Source of the DNA: Pseudokineococcus lusitanus
GTDB taxonomy: Bacteria > Actinomycetota > Actinomycetes > Actinomycetales > Quadrisphaeraceae
DNA length: 64,000 nucleotides
Assembly: GCF_003751265.1 (NCBI RefSeq)
Contig: NZ_RJKN01000008.1
Coordinates: forward strand, 124,001 to 188,000
Reading direction: 5' to 3'
Both the position numbers and the translations under genes were made by a program. This document shows, piece after piece, positions 32,040 through 40,183 of the stretch. Under the pieces are notes generated by a model. That model was not told where the DNA came from, did no database searches, and saw only the letters and a program-made list of their open reading frames with translations. Positions within the stretch are counted from its first letter, which is position 1; each line of letters starts with the position of its first letter.

Positions 32040-33166
32040 CAGGCCACCGCCCCGGCGGTCGCGTCGGTCGTCGTGCTCGCGCCGGCCGCGCGGGCCCGCG
32101 CCGCCGCCACCCGGCTCGCGTGGGTCGGCGCCTCCGGCACGTGCGCCGGCCGCATCGCGTCGAGCTCCCGGCGCAGCGTCGGCAGGACCTCGGAGCCGAG
32201 CAGCTCCATCTGCTCCAGCACGACCGGCAGGGGCAGCCCCGCGTGGTCGATGAGGAACAGCTGGCGCTGGTAGTCGCCGAAGTGCTCGCGGAAGGTCAGC
32301 GTCTTGTCGATGACCTCCTGCGGGCTGCCCACGGTGAGCGGGGTGCCCTCGGTGAACTCCTCGAGCGACGGCCCGTGGCCGTAGACGGGGGCGTTGTCGA
32401 AGTACGGCCGGAACTCGCGGACGGCGTCCTGGCTGTTCTTGCGGACGAACACCTGCCCGCCGAGACCGACGACCGCCTGGTCCGCGCTCCCGTGGCCGTA
32501 GTGCTCGTAGCGGCGCCGGTAGAAGTCGACCAGCCGGACGAAGTGCTCCTTCGGCCAGAAGATGTGGTTCGCGAAGAAGCCGTCGCCGTAGTACGCCGCC
32601 TGCTCCGCGATCTCGGGGCTGCGGATGGAGCCGTGCCACACGAAGGGCGGGACGTCGTCGAGCGGGCGCGGCGTCGAGGTGAAGGACTGCAGGGGCGTCC
32701 GGAAGCGGCCCTCCCAGTCGACCGTGTGCTCGGTCCACAGCCGGCGCAGCAGCGCGTAGTTCTCCACGGCCAGCGCGATGCCGTCGCGGATGTCCTTGCC
32801 GAACCAGGGGTAGACCGGGCCGGTGTTCCCGCGGCCCATCATGAGGTCCACCCGGCCCTCGGCGAGGTGCTGCAGCATCGCGTAGTCCTCGGCGATCTTC
32901 ACCGGGTCGTTCGTCGTGATGAGCGTCGTCGACGTCGAGAGCAGCAGCCGCTCCGTCTGCGCCGCGACGAACCCGAGCATCGTCGTCGGCGAGCTGGGCA
33001 CGAAGGGCTCGTTGTGGTGCTCCCCCGTCGCGAAGACGTCGAAGCCCACCTCCTCGGCCTTCTTCGCGATGGCGACCATGGCCGTGATGCGCTCGTGCTC
33101 CGTGGGCGTGCGCCCCGTCGTCGGGTCGGCCGTGACGTCGCCGACCGTGAAGACCCCGAACTGCAT
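32039..33166 (-). CDS. Luciferase-like FMN-dependent monooxygenase (CE1758-type)
   Basis: A 375-residue bacterial-luciferase-family enzyme. MQFGVFTVGDV begins the barrel; FDVFATGEHHNEPFVPSSPTTMLGFVAAQTERLLL and HLAEGRVDLMMGRGNTGPVYPWFG are the flavin-binding hallmarks. The ATG at 33166 has GGGAGG 6 bases upstream. Coupled to its FMN reductase, it should use FMNH2 and O2 to oxidise an unknown organic substrate; family members desulfonate or hydroxylate small compounds. A short AACGTT-centred dyad lies 20 bp upstream of its start. Confidence 0.92.
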   Translation of the reverse strand: MQFGVFTVGDVTADPTTGRTPTEHERITAMVAIAKKAEEVGFDVFATGEHHNEPFVPSSPTTMLGFVAAQTERLLLSTSTTLITTNDPVKIAEDYAMLQHLAEGRVDLMMGRGNTGPVYPWFGKDIRDGIALAVENYALLRRLWTEHTVDWEGRFRTPLQSFTSTPRPLDDVPPFVWHGSIRSPEIAEQAAYYGDGFFANHIFWPKEHFVRLVDFYRRRYEHYGHGSADQAVVGLGGQVFVRKNSQDAVREFRPYFDNAPVYGHGPSLEEFTEGTPLTVGSPQEVIDKTLTFREHFGDYQRQLFLIDHAGLPLPVVLEQMELLGSEVLPTLRRELDAMRPAHVPEAPTHASRVAAARARAAGASTTTDATAGAVA

Positions 33167-33185
33167 GGTCGCCTCCCGGCTAGAT

Positions 33186-33200
33186 GTTCCAACGTTCAAC
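33186..33200 (-). promoter_or_regulatory. Candidate operator upstream of monooxygenase/reductase pair
   Basis: GTTCCAACGTTCAAC is an imperfect dyad around AACGTT, in the AT-richer 33180-33225 stretch 20 bp before the ATG. Could be bound by a MarR- or TetR-type regulator; no regulator gene adjoins. Confidence 0.4.
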
Positions 33201-33343
33201 TGTCGGTGGGCACAACGGTACGACCCGCCCGCGTGTTCCCCGCCCCCCGGGAGCCACGCACCACTCGTCCGGGCGGCGAGGACGTGACACACCCGACACG
33301 CACGAGCAACCCGCCCGACTCGCGGCACCGCTTGGGTCCGGCC

Positions 33344-33682
33344 ATGACCACCCCCGTCCCCGAGCCGGTCGCCGTGGGCGACGCCGAGCTCGACACCCTC
33401 ATCCGCACGCGGCTGGCGCTCGTCGGCGTCGACCTGACCCAGCTGCCCACCGAGCCCGACCCCGCGACGGGCTCGCCGACGCAGGCGCAGGCGTACGCCT
33501 CGCTGCGCACCTTCCTCGCCGGGCCGCTCGTCGACGGCGTCCGGCAGGGCGGCGCCCTCCAGGCCCTCGCGCGCTGGACGCCGCCCGCCCCCTCGCCGGA
33601 GCTGGCCCAGCAGGAGGCGGCGCCCTCCCTCTACCCGTCGATCACGGCGGCGTGGACCGAGCAGTGGCCGGTGCGGCGATGA
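33344..33682 (+). CDS. Hypothetical protein coupled to amidase
   Basis: A 112-residue protein of unknown family: PEPVAVGDAELDTLIRTRLALVGVDLTQLPTEPDPATGSPTQAQAYASLRTFLAG, ending in SLYPSITAAWTEQWPVRR. No signal peptide, membrane segment or metal motif. The stop overlaps the ATG of the Tat-exported amidase by 4 bases, so the two are translated together. That tight coupling suggests a chaperone, escort or subunit role for the amidase (inference only). The ATG at 33344 is the only good start. Confidence 0.7.
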   Translation: MTTPVPEPVAVGDAELDTLIRTRLALVGVDLTQLPTEPDPATGSPTQAQAYASLRTFLAGPLVDGVRQGGALQALARWTPPAPSPELAQQEAAPSLYPSITAAWTEQWPVRR

Positions 33683-35373
33683 GCGCCGGGGCGGGGCGCG
33701 GCGACCACCTCACCTCCGTGCCGCCGGAGGAGGTCGGCGACGTCCCCGGGACGACGCCGGCCGAGGAGCAGCGCCGCGGGCTGGCGCGACGCAGCTTCCT
33801 GGCCCGGTCGGCCGCCGTGGCGGCGATGAGCGCCGGGGCCGCGGCGGTGGCCGCCCAGCCCGCGGCGGCGGCCCCGGCGTCCGGCCTGCGGGTCCCGCGC
33901 GGCGCGGCCCCGACCGCCGTCGAGGACCCGACGACGCTGACGCTCGTCGAGGCGGCGCTGGCGATGGCCGCCGGGACGCTGTCCGCCGTCGAGCTCGTGC
34001 AGGCGCACCTCGAGCGCGTCGAGCGCCTCGAGGGCACCTACCGCGCCCACAACGCGCTCCTCGTCGAGGAGGCGCTCGTCGCGGCCCGCCGGGCGGACCG
34101 GCGGCGGCGCTCGAACCCCTACGGCGGGCTGCCGATCACCCTGAAGGACAACCTCTTCACCGCGGGCGTGCCCACGACGGCCAACTCGACGATCTTCGCC
34201 GACTTCGTCCCGCCGTACGACAGCACCGTCGGCGCCCGCCTCGTGGCGGCGGGCGGCGTCGTCGTCGGCAAGGGGCAGATGGGCCCGCTGGCGACGACGC
34301 GCGCCACGACCCCGGCCGGCGTCGTGACGACCGTCAACGCGTGGACGCCCGCGGACCCGTCGGTGAGCCCGGGCGGCTCGTCGAGCGGCCCCGCCACGGC
34401 CGTCGCCGGGCGGCTCGCGCTCGCGTCGCTCGGCACGCAGACGGGCGGGAGCATCACGGCCCCGGCGAATGCCCAGGGCCTCACGGGCCTCAAGCCGACG
34501 ATGGGGCGGACGTCGATCCGCGGCATCATCCCGTTGTCCTTCACGCGCGACCACGTCGGCCCGCTGGCCAAGGACGCGCTCGACGCCGCCGTGGTGCTCC
34601 AGGCCATGGCGGGGCCGGACGACGGCGACGCCCGGACGCTCGGGCTGCCGGCCGTGCCCGACCTCGTGCGCGCCGCGACGCCGGTCACCTCGGGGCGACG
34701 GGCCGCGCTGCGGCGGCGGACGCGCGTCGGCGTGCCCCCGGACTTCCTCGCCGTCACGGGCGACGAGCTCGCCGCCCGGCAGGCGCTGCTGACGACGCTG
34801 CGGGGCGTCCGCGGGCTCACGCTCGTCGACGTCACGTACCCGGAGGACTGGGACCTGCAGTCCGGCACCTTCAACGTCGTCCGGCTGCCCGAGCGGACGG
34901 AGCCCTTCCGCCCGTGGCTCCAGCAGGACCTCACGCTCTTCGGCGTCTCGGTGCTCAGCTGGCTGCAGGGCCTCCTGATGTCCGGCGACGAGTGGGTCAC
35001 CGGGCAGCGCGCCAAGCACCACTTCCTCGCGGAGGTGCTCGGCGACCTGCTGGGCCGGCAGTGCGACGTCGTGCTCCAGACGAGCCCCGTGCCGTTCGAC
35101 GTCGTCGGCCTGCCGGAGATCGCCTTCCCCATCGGCCTCGGCAGCCCGCGCCCGGACGGCACGACGCTGCCGCTGGGCACGATCCTCGGCGGTGCGCCGT
35201 ACGAGGAGGACCGCCTGCTCGAGGTCGTGGCCGCCTACCAGTCGGTGACCGACTGGCACCGGCGGCGGCCCGCGGACCCGGTGGTGCCCGCGGCGGGGGC
35301 GCGCTCGCTCACGGCGACCGCCGCGCCCGAGGTGCGTCTCGACGCCATCGCGGCGGCGGAGCAGACGCAGTAG
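33679..35373 (+). CDS. Tat-exported amidase signature enzyme
   Basis: A 564-residue amidase. A twin-arginine signal, RRSFLARSAAVAAMSAGAAA (38-57), follows an unusually long leader. The Ser-cisSer-Lys triad is present: Lys156 (LPITLKDNLF), a Ser of PGGSSSGPA (231-239) and Ser258 in GTQTGGSITAPA. Many exported amidases of this type occur in actinobacteria; the substrate could be an aryl or peptide amide and is not predictable. Its ATG overlaps the stop of a small unknown gene. Folded export by Tat would suit a co-folding partner. Confidence 0.9.
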   Translation: MSAGAGRGDHLTSVPPEEVGDVPGTTPAEEQRRGLARRSFLARSAAVAAMSAGAAAVAAQPAAAAPASGLRVPRGAAPTAVEDPTTLTLVEAALAMAAGTLSAVELVQAHLERVERLEGTYRAHNALLVEEALVAARRADRRRRSNPYGGLPITLKDNLFTAGVPTTANSTIFADFVPPYDSTVGARLVAAGGVVVGKGQMGPLATTRATTPAGVVTTVNAWTPADPSVSPGGSSSGPATAVAGRLALASLGTQTGGSITAPANAQGLTGLKPTMGRTSIRGIIPLSFTRDHVGPLAKDALDAAVVLQAMAGPDDGDARTLGLPAVPDLVRAATPVTSGRRAALRRRTRVGVPPDFLAVTGDELAARQALLTTLRGVRGLTLVDVTYPEDWDLQSGTFNVVRLPERTEPFRPWLQQDLTLFGVSVLSWLQGLLMSGDEWVTGQRAKHHFLAEVLGDLLGRQCDVVLQTSPVPFDVVGLPEIAFPIGLGSPRPDGTTLPLGTILGGAPYEEDRLLEVVAAYQSVTDWHRRRPADPVVPAAGARSLTATAAPEVRLDAIAAAEQTQ

Positions 35374-35415
35374 CCGGCCGCCCGGTCGTCGCCCGCCGGC
35401 AGCGGCCGGTCCGCC

Positions 35416-35880
35416 TCACCCGGCGGGCGGCGGTCGGAGGGCGGAGACGAGGCGGGGCCCCGGCTCGACGACGTGGGGGACCGCCCGCAGGTGCTCCGCG
35501 CCGACGACGACGCCGGCGGCCGCGGCCAGGTCGGCCAGCTCCTCGTAGGCGGCGAGGTCCTCGGGGCCCGGGTGCTCGAGGTCGACCTCCGGGAGCGCCG
35601 TGGGGAGGGCCGTGGCGAGGACGTCCTCCTCCCGCAGGTGCTCCCAGACGTCGAGCGGAGCGGCAGCGCCGCCGACGGAGCGCAGGCCTATCGTCCAGCC
35701 CCGGTCGTCGCGCAGCAGCACCCGGCTCCCGCCGGCGAGCCCGACCTCCAGCCGCAGCCCGAAGGACGCGTCGGGCCGGCGGCGGCCCTCACGACGCCGT
35801 CGCCACGTCGCGTCGTCCACCTCGACGGTGACGACGAGACGGACGACGTCGCCCGTCGGGACCGGTACCGCGTCCGGCAC
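35416..35880 (-). CDS. Hypothetical protein
   Basis: A 154-residue protein from a GTG at 35880. The first half is rich in beta strands (VVRLVVTVEVDDATWRRRREGRRRPDASFGLRLEVGLAGG), the second half acidic and helical (PEDLAAYEELADLAAAAGVVVGAEHL). No recognisable family or motif. It follows the aldo/keto reductase gene by 4 bp, so it is probably co-transcribed and co-translated. Its coding frame, without stops, is well supported by the third-position GC pattern of the neighbours. Confidence 0.6.
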   Translation of the reverse strand: MPDAVPVPTGDVVRLVVTVEVDDATWRRRREGRRRPDASFGLRLEVGLAGGSRVLLRDDRGWTIGLRSVGGAAAPLDVWEHLREEDVLATALPTALPEVDLEHPGPEDLAAYEELADLAAAAGVVVGAEHLRAVPHVVEPGPRLVSALRPPPAG

Positions 35881-35884
35881 GGCG

Positions 35885-36829
35885 TCAGCCCGGCAGCACC
35901 TGGTCGAGCGCGGCGCGGTCCTCGGGCGTCATCGACCACGCACCGGCGGCGGCGTTGGCCGCGACCTGCTCCGGGCGCGTCGCGCCCGCGATGACGGACG
36001 ACACCTCGGGACGGGCGAGCAGCGCCGCGAACGCCACGTCGAGCGACGAGCGGCCGCGGTCGGCGGCGAAGCCGGCGACGGCCTCGGCCACGTCGTACGC
36101 CTCGTCGGTCAGCCACGACGGACCGGCGTCACCGGCCAGGCGCGAGCCCTCGGGAGCCTGCTCGCCGCGGCGGTACTTGCCCGTCAGCAGGCCGCTGGCG
36201 AGGGGGAAGTACGGGAGGAAGCCGACGCCGTGGGCCGCGCAGGCCGGCAGGAGCTCCGCCTCCGCGCCGCGGCGCAGCAGGGAGTACTCCGACTGCTCGG
36301 AGACGAAGGGCGTGAGGTGCTCGGTCCGCGCCACCCAGGCGGCGTCCGCCACCTGCCAGGCCGGGAGGTTCGACGTGCCGAGGTAGCGCACCTTCCCCTC
36401 GACGACGAGCTCGTGCATCGCCGTCAGCGTCTCCTCGAGCGGGGTGACGCCGTCGGGGCGGTGGTACTGCAGGAGGTCGACGTGGTCGGTGCGCAGCCGG
36501 CGCAGCGACCCCTCGACCGCCCGGCGCAGGTACCGCCGCGAGCCGCGGGCGCCGAAGTCGTCGCCGTAGGCCCCCTGCATGTCCATGCCGAACTTCGTCG
36601 CGAGGACGACCTCGTCCCGCCGGCCCTCCAGCGCGACGCCGAGGGCCTCCTCGGAGGCGCCCCGCCCGCCGTAGATGTCGGCCGTGTCGAAGAAGGTGAT
36701 GCCGTGCTCGAGGCACGCGTCGACCACCGCCGTCGTCGCGGCCTGGTCGAGCCGGCCGCCGAAGTTGTTGCAGCCGAGCCCGACCGCCGACACGCGCAGC
36801 CCGCTGCGCCCGAGGTTCCGCATCTCCAC
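35885..36829 (-). CDS. Aldo/keto reductase
   Basis: A 314-residue NADPH-dependent (beta/alpha)8 reductase. Catalytic residues: Asp and Tyr in FFDTADIYGG (46-55), Lys in VLATKFGMD and His in DLLQYHRPDG. SEQSEYSLLRR and IAGATRPEQVAANAAA are typical of the AKR11/12-like 'general stress protein 69' branch. It reduces aldehydes or ketones of unknown identity. Start is either the GTG at 36829 or the ATG two codons later (36823); both open MRNLGRSGLRVS. A short unknown gene follows after 4 bp. Confidence 0.9.
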   Translation of the reverse strand: MEMRNLGRSGLRVSAVGLGCNNFGGRLDQAATTAVVDACLEHGITFFDTADIYGGRGASEEALGVALEGRRDEVVLATKFGMDMQGAYGDDFGARGSRRYLRRAVEGSLRRLRTDHVDLLQYHRPDGVTPLEETLTAMHELVVEGKVRYLGTSNLPAWQVADAAWVARTEHLTPFVSEQSEYSLLRRGAEAELLPACAAHGVGFLPYFPLASGLLTGKYRRGEQAPEGSRLAGDAGPSWLTDEAYDVAEAVAGFAADRGRSSLDVAFAALLARPEVSSVIAGATRPEQVAANAAAGAWSMTPEDRAALDQVLPG

Positions 36830-36918
36830 GTCCCGACGGTAGGTCGGCGTGCGCGGGCCCGCCCGGCGGCGGGAGCCGCCGTGCCCGGGCCGCGCGGGGG
36901 CGGCCCGGGCGGTCGGCG

Positions 36919-37461
36919 TCAGCCGCAGACCGCGTCGCGCTCGAGCTCGACCCGGACCTCGCCCTCGGCCAGGCCCGACTCGCGCTGCGCGGCGGCGCCG
37001 ACGGCCCAGTCGGCCTCGGCCACGTCGTCCTCGGGCCCGGCGACGCCGCAGTCGACGGAGAGGTCGTAGACGGCCTCCTCGGTGTACGTGCCCTGCAGGT
37101 CGGCGACGAGCGCGCGGACCTGGTCCTCGGTGAGGACCTCCTGGACGTCGACGTCGAGGTCCACGTCGAGGACGCCGTCGTCCTCGTCGCGCTCCTCGCG
37201 GGCCACCGTGTACGCGGGGAGGTCGCCGGCGCCCGCGACGGGGGCCTCGGTGCTCGGGACCGGCGGGGCGGAGGTCGTGGGCGCCGAGGAGGAGGGCGCG
37301 GACGACGAGGGCGCGGCGGACGACGGCGCGGCCGACGAGGCGGGCGGCGCGGCGGTGACGGGGCCGCCGACGTCGGGCGTCGCGTCGTCCCCGCCGCAGG
37401 CGGCGAGGGCGAGGACCAGGGGGGCGGAGGCGACGAGGGCGAGGACGCGGCGGCTGCTCAT
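36919..37461 (-). CDS. Putative lipoprotein with Ser/Pro/Ala linker
   Basis: A 180-residue exported lipoprotein. Lipobox LALAACGGDD places the acylated Cys at 22. Residues 35-75 are an Ala/Ser/Pro-rich spacer containing repeated APSSSAPSSSAP units, followed by a compact acidic C-terminal domain (about 85-180) with two Cys (LSVDCGVAG and DAVCG) that may form a disulfide. Family unknown. The start ATG lies 52 bp from an array of 11-bp CTCAC repeats, which suggests control by a response regulator. Confidence 0.75.
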   Translation of the reverse strand: MSSRRVLALVASAPLVLALAACGGDDATPDVGGPVTAAPPASSAAPSSAAPSSSAPSSSAPTTSAPPVPSTEAPVAGAGDLPAYTVAREERDEDDGVLDVDLDVDVQEVLTEDQVRALVADLQGTYTEEAVYDLSVDCGVAGPEDDVAEADWAVGAAAQRESGLAEGEVRVELERDAVCG

Positions 37462-37512
37462 GGGCCGACCGTGGCAGCCGGACGGAGCGGGGGCGAGCGG
37501 GGGAGCGGGTCT

Positions 37513-37556
37513 CTCACGGCTCCCTCATCCGCGTCTCACGCGGCTCTCACGTCCCG
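37513..37556. promoter_or_regulatory. Four 11-bp direct repeats, CTCAC type, response-regulator-like site
   Basis: CTCAC, CTCAT, CTCAC and CTCAC start at 37513, 37524, 37535 and 37546, exactly one helical turn apart. This is the geometry of OmpR/PhoP-family binding sites in actinobacteria (Streptomyces PhoP boxes have 11-bp repeats). It lies between the divergent lipoprotein and DUF4397 genes, closer to the lipoprotein start. Confidence 0.6.
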
Positions 37557-37688
37557 GCGACGACGCACGCGTGACCTGGTTCAGAACTGGTGCATCCGGC
37601 ACGGGGGGTGGCGCGGAAGAGGGGGTGCACGTGACCTCCACCCGAGCCCGACGGCGTAGGCGCCGTCGCCGCACCCGCAGGAGCAGCC

Positions 37689-38519
37689 ATGAGCCACACC
37701 CCCTCCGCCCGTCGTCGCACCACCCGCGCCCTCGCCGCCGTCGCGGCCGGCGCCCTCGTCCTCGCGCCCGCCGTCCCGGCGTTCGCGAGCTCCGGCACCG
37801 CCACGGTGTCCGTGCTCCACGCCGTCCCGGACACGCCGGTCGACGTCTACGCCAACGGGGACGAGCTGATCCCCGACTTCCGGCCGGGCACGCTCACCGA
37901 CCCGCTCGAGCTCCCCGCGGGGGAGTACGACCTCGCCGTCTACCCGGCGGGCGCCGACATCTCGACCACGGAGCCGGTCATCAGCGCCGACGACGTGTCC
38001 GTCCCGGCCGGCGCGAACGTGTCCGTCGCGGCGCACCTCGACGCGGCCGGCAGCCCCGTGCTGACGCCCTTCGTCAACGACACCTCGGCGGTCGACGCCG
38101 GGGACGGCCGCCTCACGGTCCGCCACACGGCCGCCGCGCCGGCGGTGGACGTGCTCGCCGACGGCACGGCCGTCGTCGAGGACCTGGAGAACCCCGACGA
38201 GGCGTCCCTCGAGACGGCCGCCGGCACGGTCAGCGCCGCGGTGAACCTCGCCGGCACCGACACGACGGCCATCGGGCCGACGGACCTGACGATCGCCGAG
38301 GGCGCCTCGACCGTCGTCTACGCGTGGGGCTCCGCCGAGGCGGGGAACCTGCAGCTGGCGGTCCAGACGATCGACGACCTCGGCTCCGACCCGTCCGGCG
38401 TGCCGTCGGGCCTCGGGGACGACACGAGCGGCTTCCCGCTGCCGCTCGCCCTCGTGGTCGGCGCCGCCGCCGGCGGCGCGGTGCTCCTCACCGTGCGTCG
38501 CACGCGTCAGCGGGCCTGA
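37689..38519 (+). CDS. DUF4397 cell-surface protein
   Basis: A 276-residue exported protein with signal peptide (1-33, ending AFAS), two tandem DUF4397 modules (about 36-125: VSVLHAVPDTPVDVYANGD; about 130-235: LTVRHTAAAPAVDVLADG), a Gly/Ser/Pro stalk and a C-terminal hydrophobic helix with basic tail (VVGAAAGGAVLLTVRRTRQRA). The end looks like a sortase-sorting signal, but no LPxTG precedes the helix; SGFPLPLALV stands there. GGAG precedes the ATG. A class F sortase gene follows, so it may be a sortase substrate with a non-standard motif. Function probably cell-surface adhesion or wall structure. Confidence 0.88.
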   Translation: MSHTPSARRRTTRALAAVAAGALVLAPAVPAFASSGTATVSVLHAVPDTPVDVYANGDELIPDFRPGTLTDPLELPAGEYDLAVYPAGADISTTEPVISADDVSVPAGANVSVAAHLDAAGSPVLTPFVNDTSAVDAGDGRLTVRHTAAAPAVDVLADGTAVVEDLENPDEASLETAAGTVSAAVNLAGTDTTAIGPTDLTIAEGASTVVYAWGSAEAGNLQLAVQTIDDLGSDPSGVPSGLGDDTSGFPLPLALVVGAAAGGAVLLTVRRTRQRA

Positions 38520-38525
38520 GCCCGG

Positions 38526-38562
38526 CCCCTCCCGGCGGCAGGCCCTGCCCCGCCGGGAGGGG
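38526..38562 (+). terminator. Terminator after DUF4397 gene
   Basis: Thirteen-bp perfect stem, CCCCTCCCGGCGG with CCGCCGGGAGGGG, and an 11-base loop, 6 bp after the stop codon. It separates the DUF4397 gene from the sortase gene. Confidence 0.75.
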
Positions 38563-38647
38563 ACGGCAGGACCGCGGCCGCCCACGGCGCGGCCGGGTCG
38601 GGAGCGGTCGGACGGCGGGCCGGTCGAGGACGGGAGAGGGTGCGGCG

Positions 38648-39418
38648 GTGCGGGTGCGGGCAGGACGACGGCGGGCGACCGGCGGGGGCGGGGACCGTCG
38701 CCGCGGGCGCGTGCCCGCGGCCGCCGTCGTGCTGGGTCTCGTGGCCGTCGGCACACCGCTGGCCTGGGCGGCGGCCACGGGGCCCGAGGACGTCGCCGCG
38801 GTCGGCGCGCCGCTCGTGACGGCGCCGCCCGCGGAGGCTCTCCCCGCGCCCCCTGCGTCGGCGTCGTCCCCGCCGCCCGCCGCGCCCGCCCCGGTGGCCT
38901 CCTCCCCGGCCACCCCCACCGCCGTCGCGCGGGACGCCTCGCCCGCCGCGGCGGCCGAGCGGCAGCGCCGCGGCCCCGCGCCCGTCGAGGTCCGCGTGCC
39001 CGCGCTGGGCGTCGTCGCCCCCGTCGACGCGCTCGGCGTCGACGCGGACGGCGCCATGGCCCTCCCCGAGGACGTGGCCCGCACCTCCTGGTACCGGTAC
39101 GGGGCCGTCCCCGGCTCCGGCCGCGGCACGAGCGTCGTCGCCGGGCACGTGTCCGCCGCCGACGGCTCGCCGGGGGCCCTCGCGGACCTCCCGGCGCTCG
39201 GGGTCGACGACGTCGTCGAGGTGGTCCGGGCGGACGGCTCGGTCCTCGCCTACCGCGTCGTCACCCGCACCGCGGTCGAGAAGCCCGCCCTGCCCGTCGC
39301 CGAGCTGTTCGCCGACGACGGCCCCGAGCGCCTCGTGCTCGTCACGTGCGGCGGGCCCTACCTGCGCGACGTCGGGGCCCACCGGGACAACGTCGTCGTC
39401 GTCGCGGAGCCGGCGTGA
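38648..39418 (+). CDS. Class F sortase
   Basis: A 256-residue membrane-anchored transpeptidase. The GTG at 38648 has GAGAGGG upstream. N-terminal signal/anchor (about 22-43), long Ala/Pro/Ser linker to 105, catalytic domain 112-256 with His167 (VVAGHVSA), Cys234 (LVTCGGPY) and Arg246 (GAHRDNVVVVAEP). The triad and short length are those of class F sortases, which attach proteins to peptidoglycan in actinobacteria. Standing between the DUF4397 gene and the ECF sigma pair, it probably anchors or processes the DUF4397 protein. Confidence 0.92.
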   Translation: MRVRAGRRRATGGGGDRRRGRVPAAAVVLGLVAVGTPLAWAAATGPEDVAAVGAPLVTAPPAEALPAPPASASSPPPAAPAPVASSPATPTAVARDASPAAAAERQRRGPAPVEVRVPALGVVAPVDALGVDADGAMALPEDVARTSWYRYGAVPGSGRGTSVVAGHVSAADGSPGALADLPALGVDDVVEVVRADGSVLAYRVVTRTAVEKPALPVAELFADDGPERLVLVTCGGPYLRDVGAHRDNVVVVAEPA

Positions 39419-39586
39419 GCGCGCGCCGCCCGTCCCTCCCCGGCCTCCCCGGCGACCGCCGGCCGACGGAGGAGGCGACCCCTGGCTACCGTCGCCCCCG
39501 TGGTCGTCGATGACGAGGACGGCGGAGGGCACCCCCGCCCCGCCCTCGGCACGTCCGCGCCCGTGGACGACGGCGAGGGGTCGCGC

Positions 39587-40183
39587 ATGACCGACGCCGG
39601 GGCGGACGCGGAGCGTCTCGCGCTCGACGTCCGCCTGGCCGAGGCCTTCGCCACCGGGACCGACGACGGGCTCCGCGGCGCCTTCGACCGCTGGTCGCCG
39701 CTCGTCCACGGCCTCGCGCTGCGGGCCCTGCGGGACGCCGGCGAGGCCGAGGACGTCACGCAGCAGGTGTTCGTGGCCGCCTGGCGCGGCCGGGCCCGCT
39801 ACCGCCCGGAGGACGGGCCGCTGGGCGCCTGGCTCGTGGGCATCACGCGCCACAAGATCGCCGACGCCCGCGCCGCCGCCGTGCGGCGCGGGCAGCGGAC
39901 CGTCCTCGTCGGTCCCGACGACGTCGCGGGCCTGGCCGATCCGGCCCGTCCCGCGGGCACCCCGGACGACGAGGTCGACCGGCTCGTGGACCGAATCCTC
40001 GTCGCCGAGCACCTCCGGGCGCTCGACCAGCCGGCGCGCGAGATCGTGCGGCTCGCCTTCTTCGAGGGCCTGACGCACGTCCAGGTGGCCGAGCGGCTCC
40101 GAATGCCGCTGGGCACGGTGAAGAGCCACGTCCGCCGCTCGCTGCGGCGGCTGCGCGACGCGATGGGCGGTGAGGGGCGATGA
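39587..40183 (+). CDS. ECF RNA polymerase sigma factor (SigK-like)
   Basis: A 198-residue extracytoplasmic-function sigma factor when started at the ATG at 39587, which has GAGGGG 6 bases upstream. Region 2 spans about 25-90 (DRWSPLVHGLALRALRDAGEAEDVTQQVFVAAWRGRARY), region 4 about 130-190 (LDQPAREIVRLAFFEGLTHVQVAERLRMPLGTVKSHVRRSLRRLR). A GTG at 39500, 7 bases after a TACCGT box, is an alternative leaderless start adding 29 residues. The stop overlaps the anti-sigma start (ATGA), the hallmark of a sigma/anti-sigma pair. The adjacent sortase and DUF4397 genes may be its targets. Confidence 0.93.
   Translation: MTDAGADAERLALDVRLAEAFATGTDDGLRGAFDRWSPLVHGLALRALRDAGEAEDVTQQVFVAAWRGRARYRPEDGPLGAWLVGITRHKIADARAAAVRRGQRTVLVGPDDVAGLADPARPAGTPDDEVDRLVDRILVAEHLRALDQPAREIVRLAFFEGLTHVQVAERLRMPLGTVKSHVRRSLRRLRDAMGGEGR

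Noticed and set aside
39500-39586. N-terminal 29-residue extension of the ECF sigma factor from the GTG at 39500
   Set aside because: A -10-like box precedes it, but the added residues are Gly/Asp/Pro filler and the ATG at 39587 has a better ribosome-binding site; kept as an alternative only.
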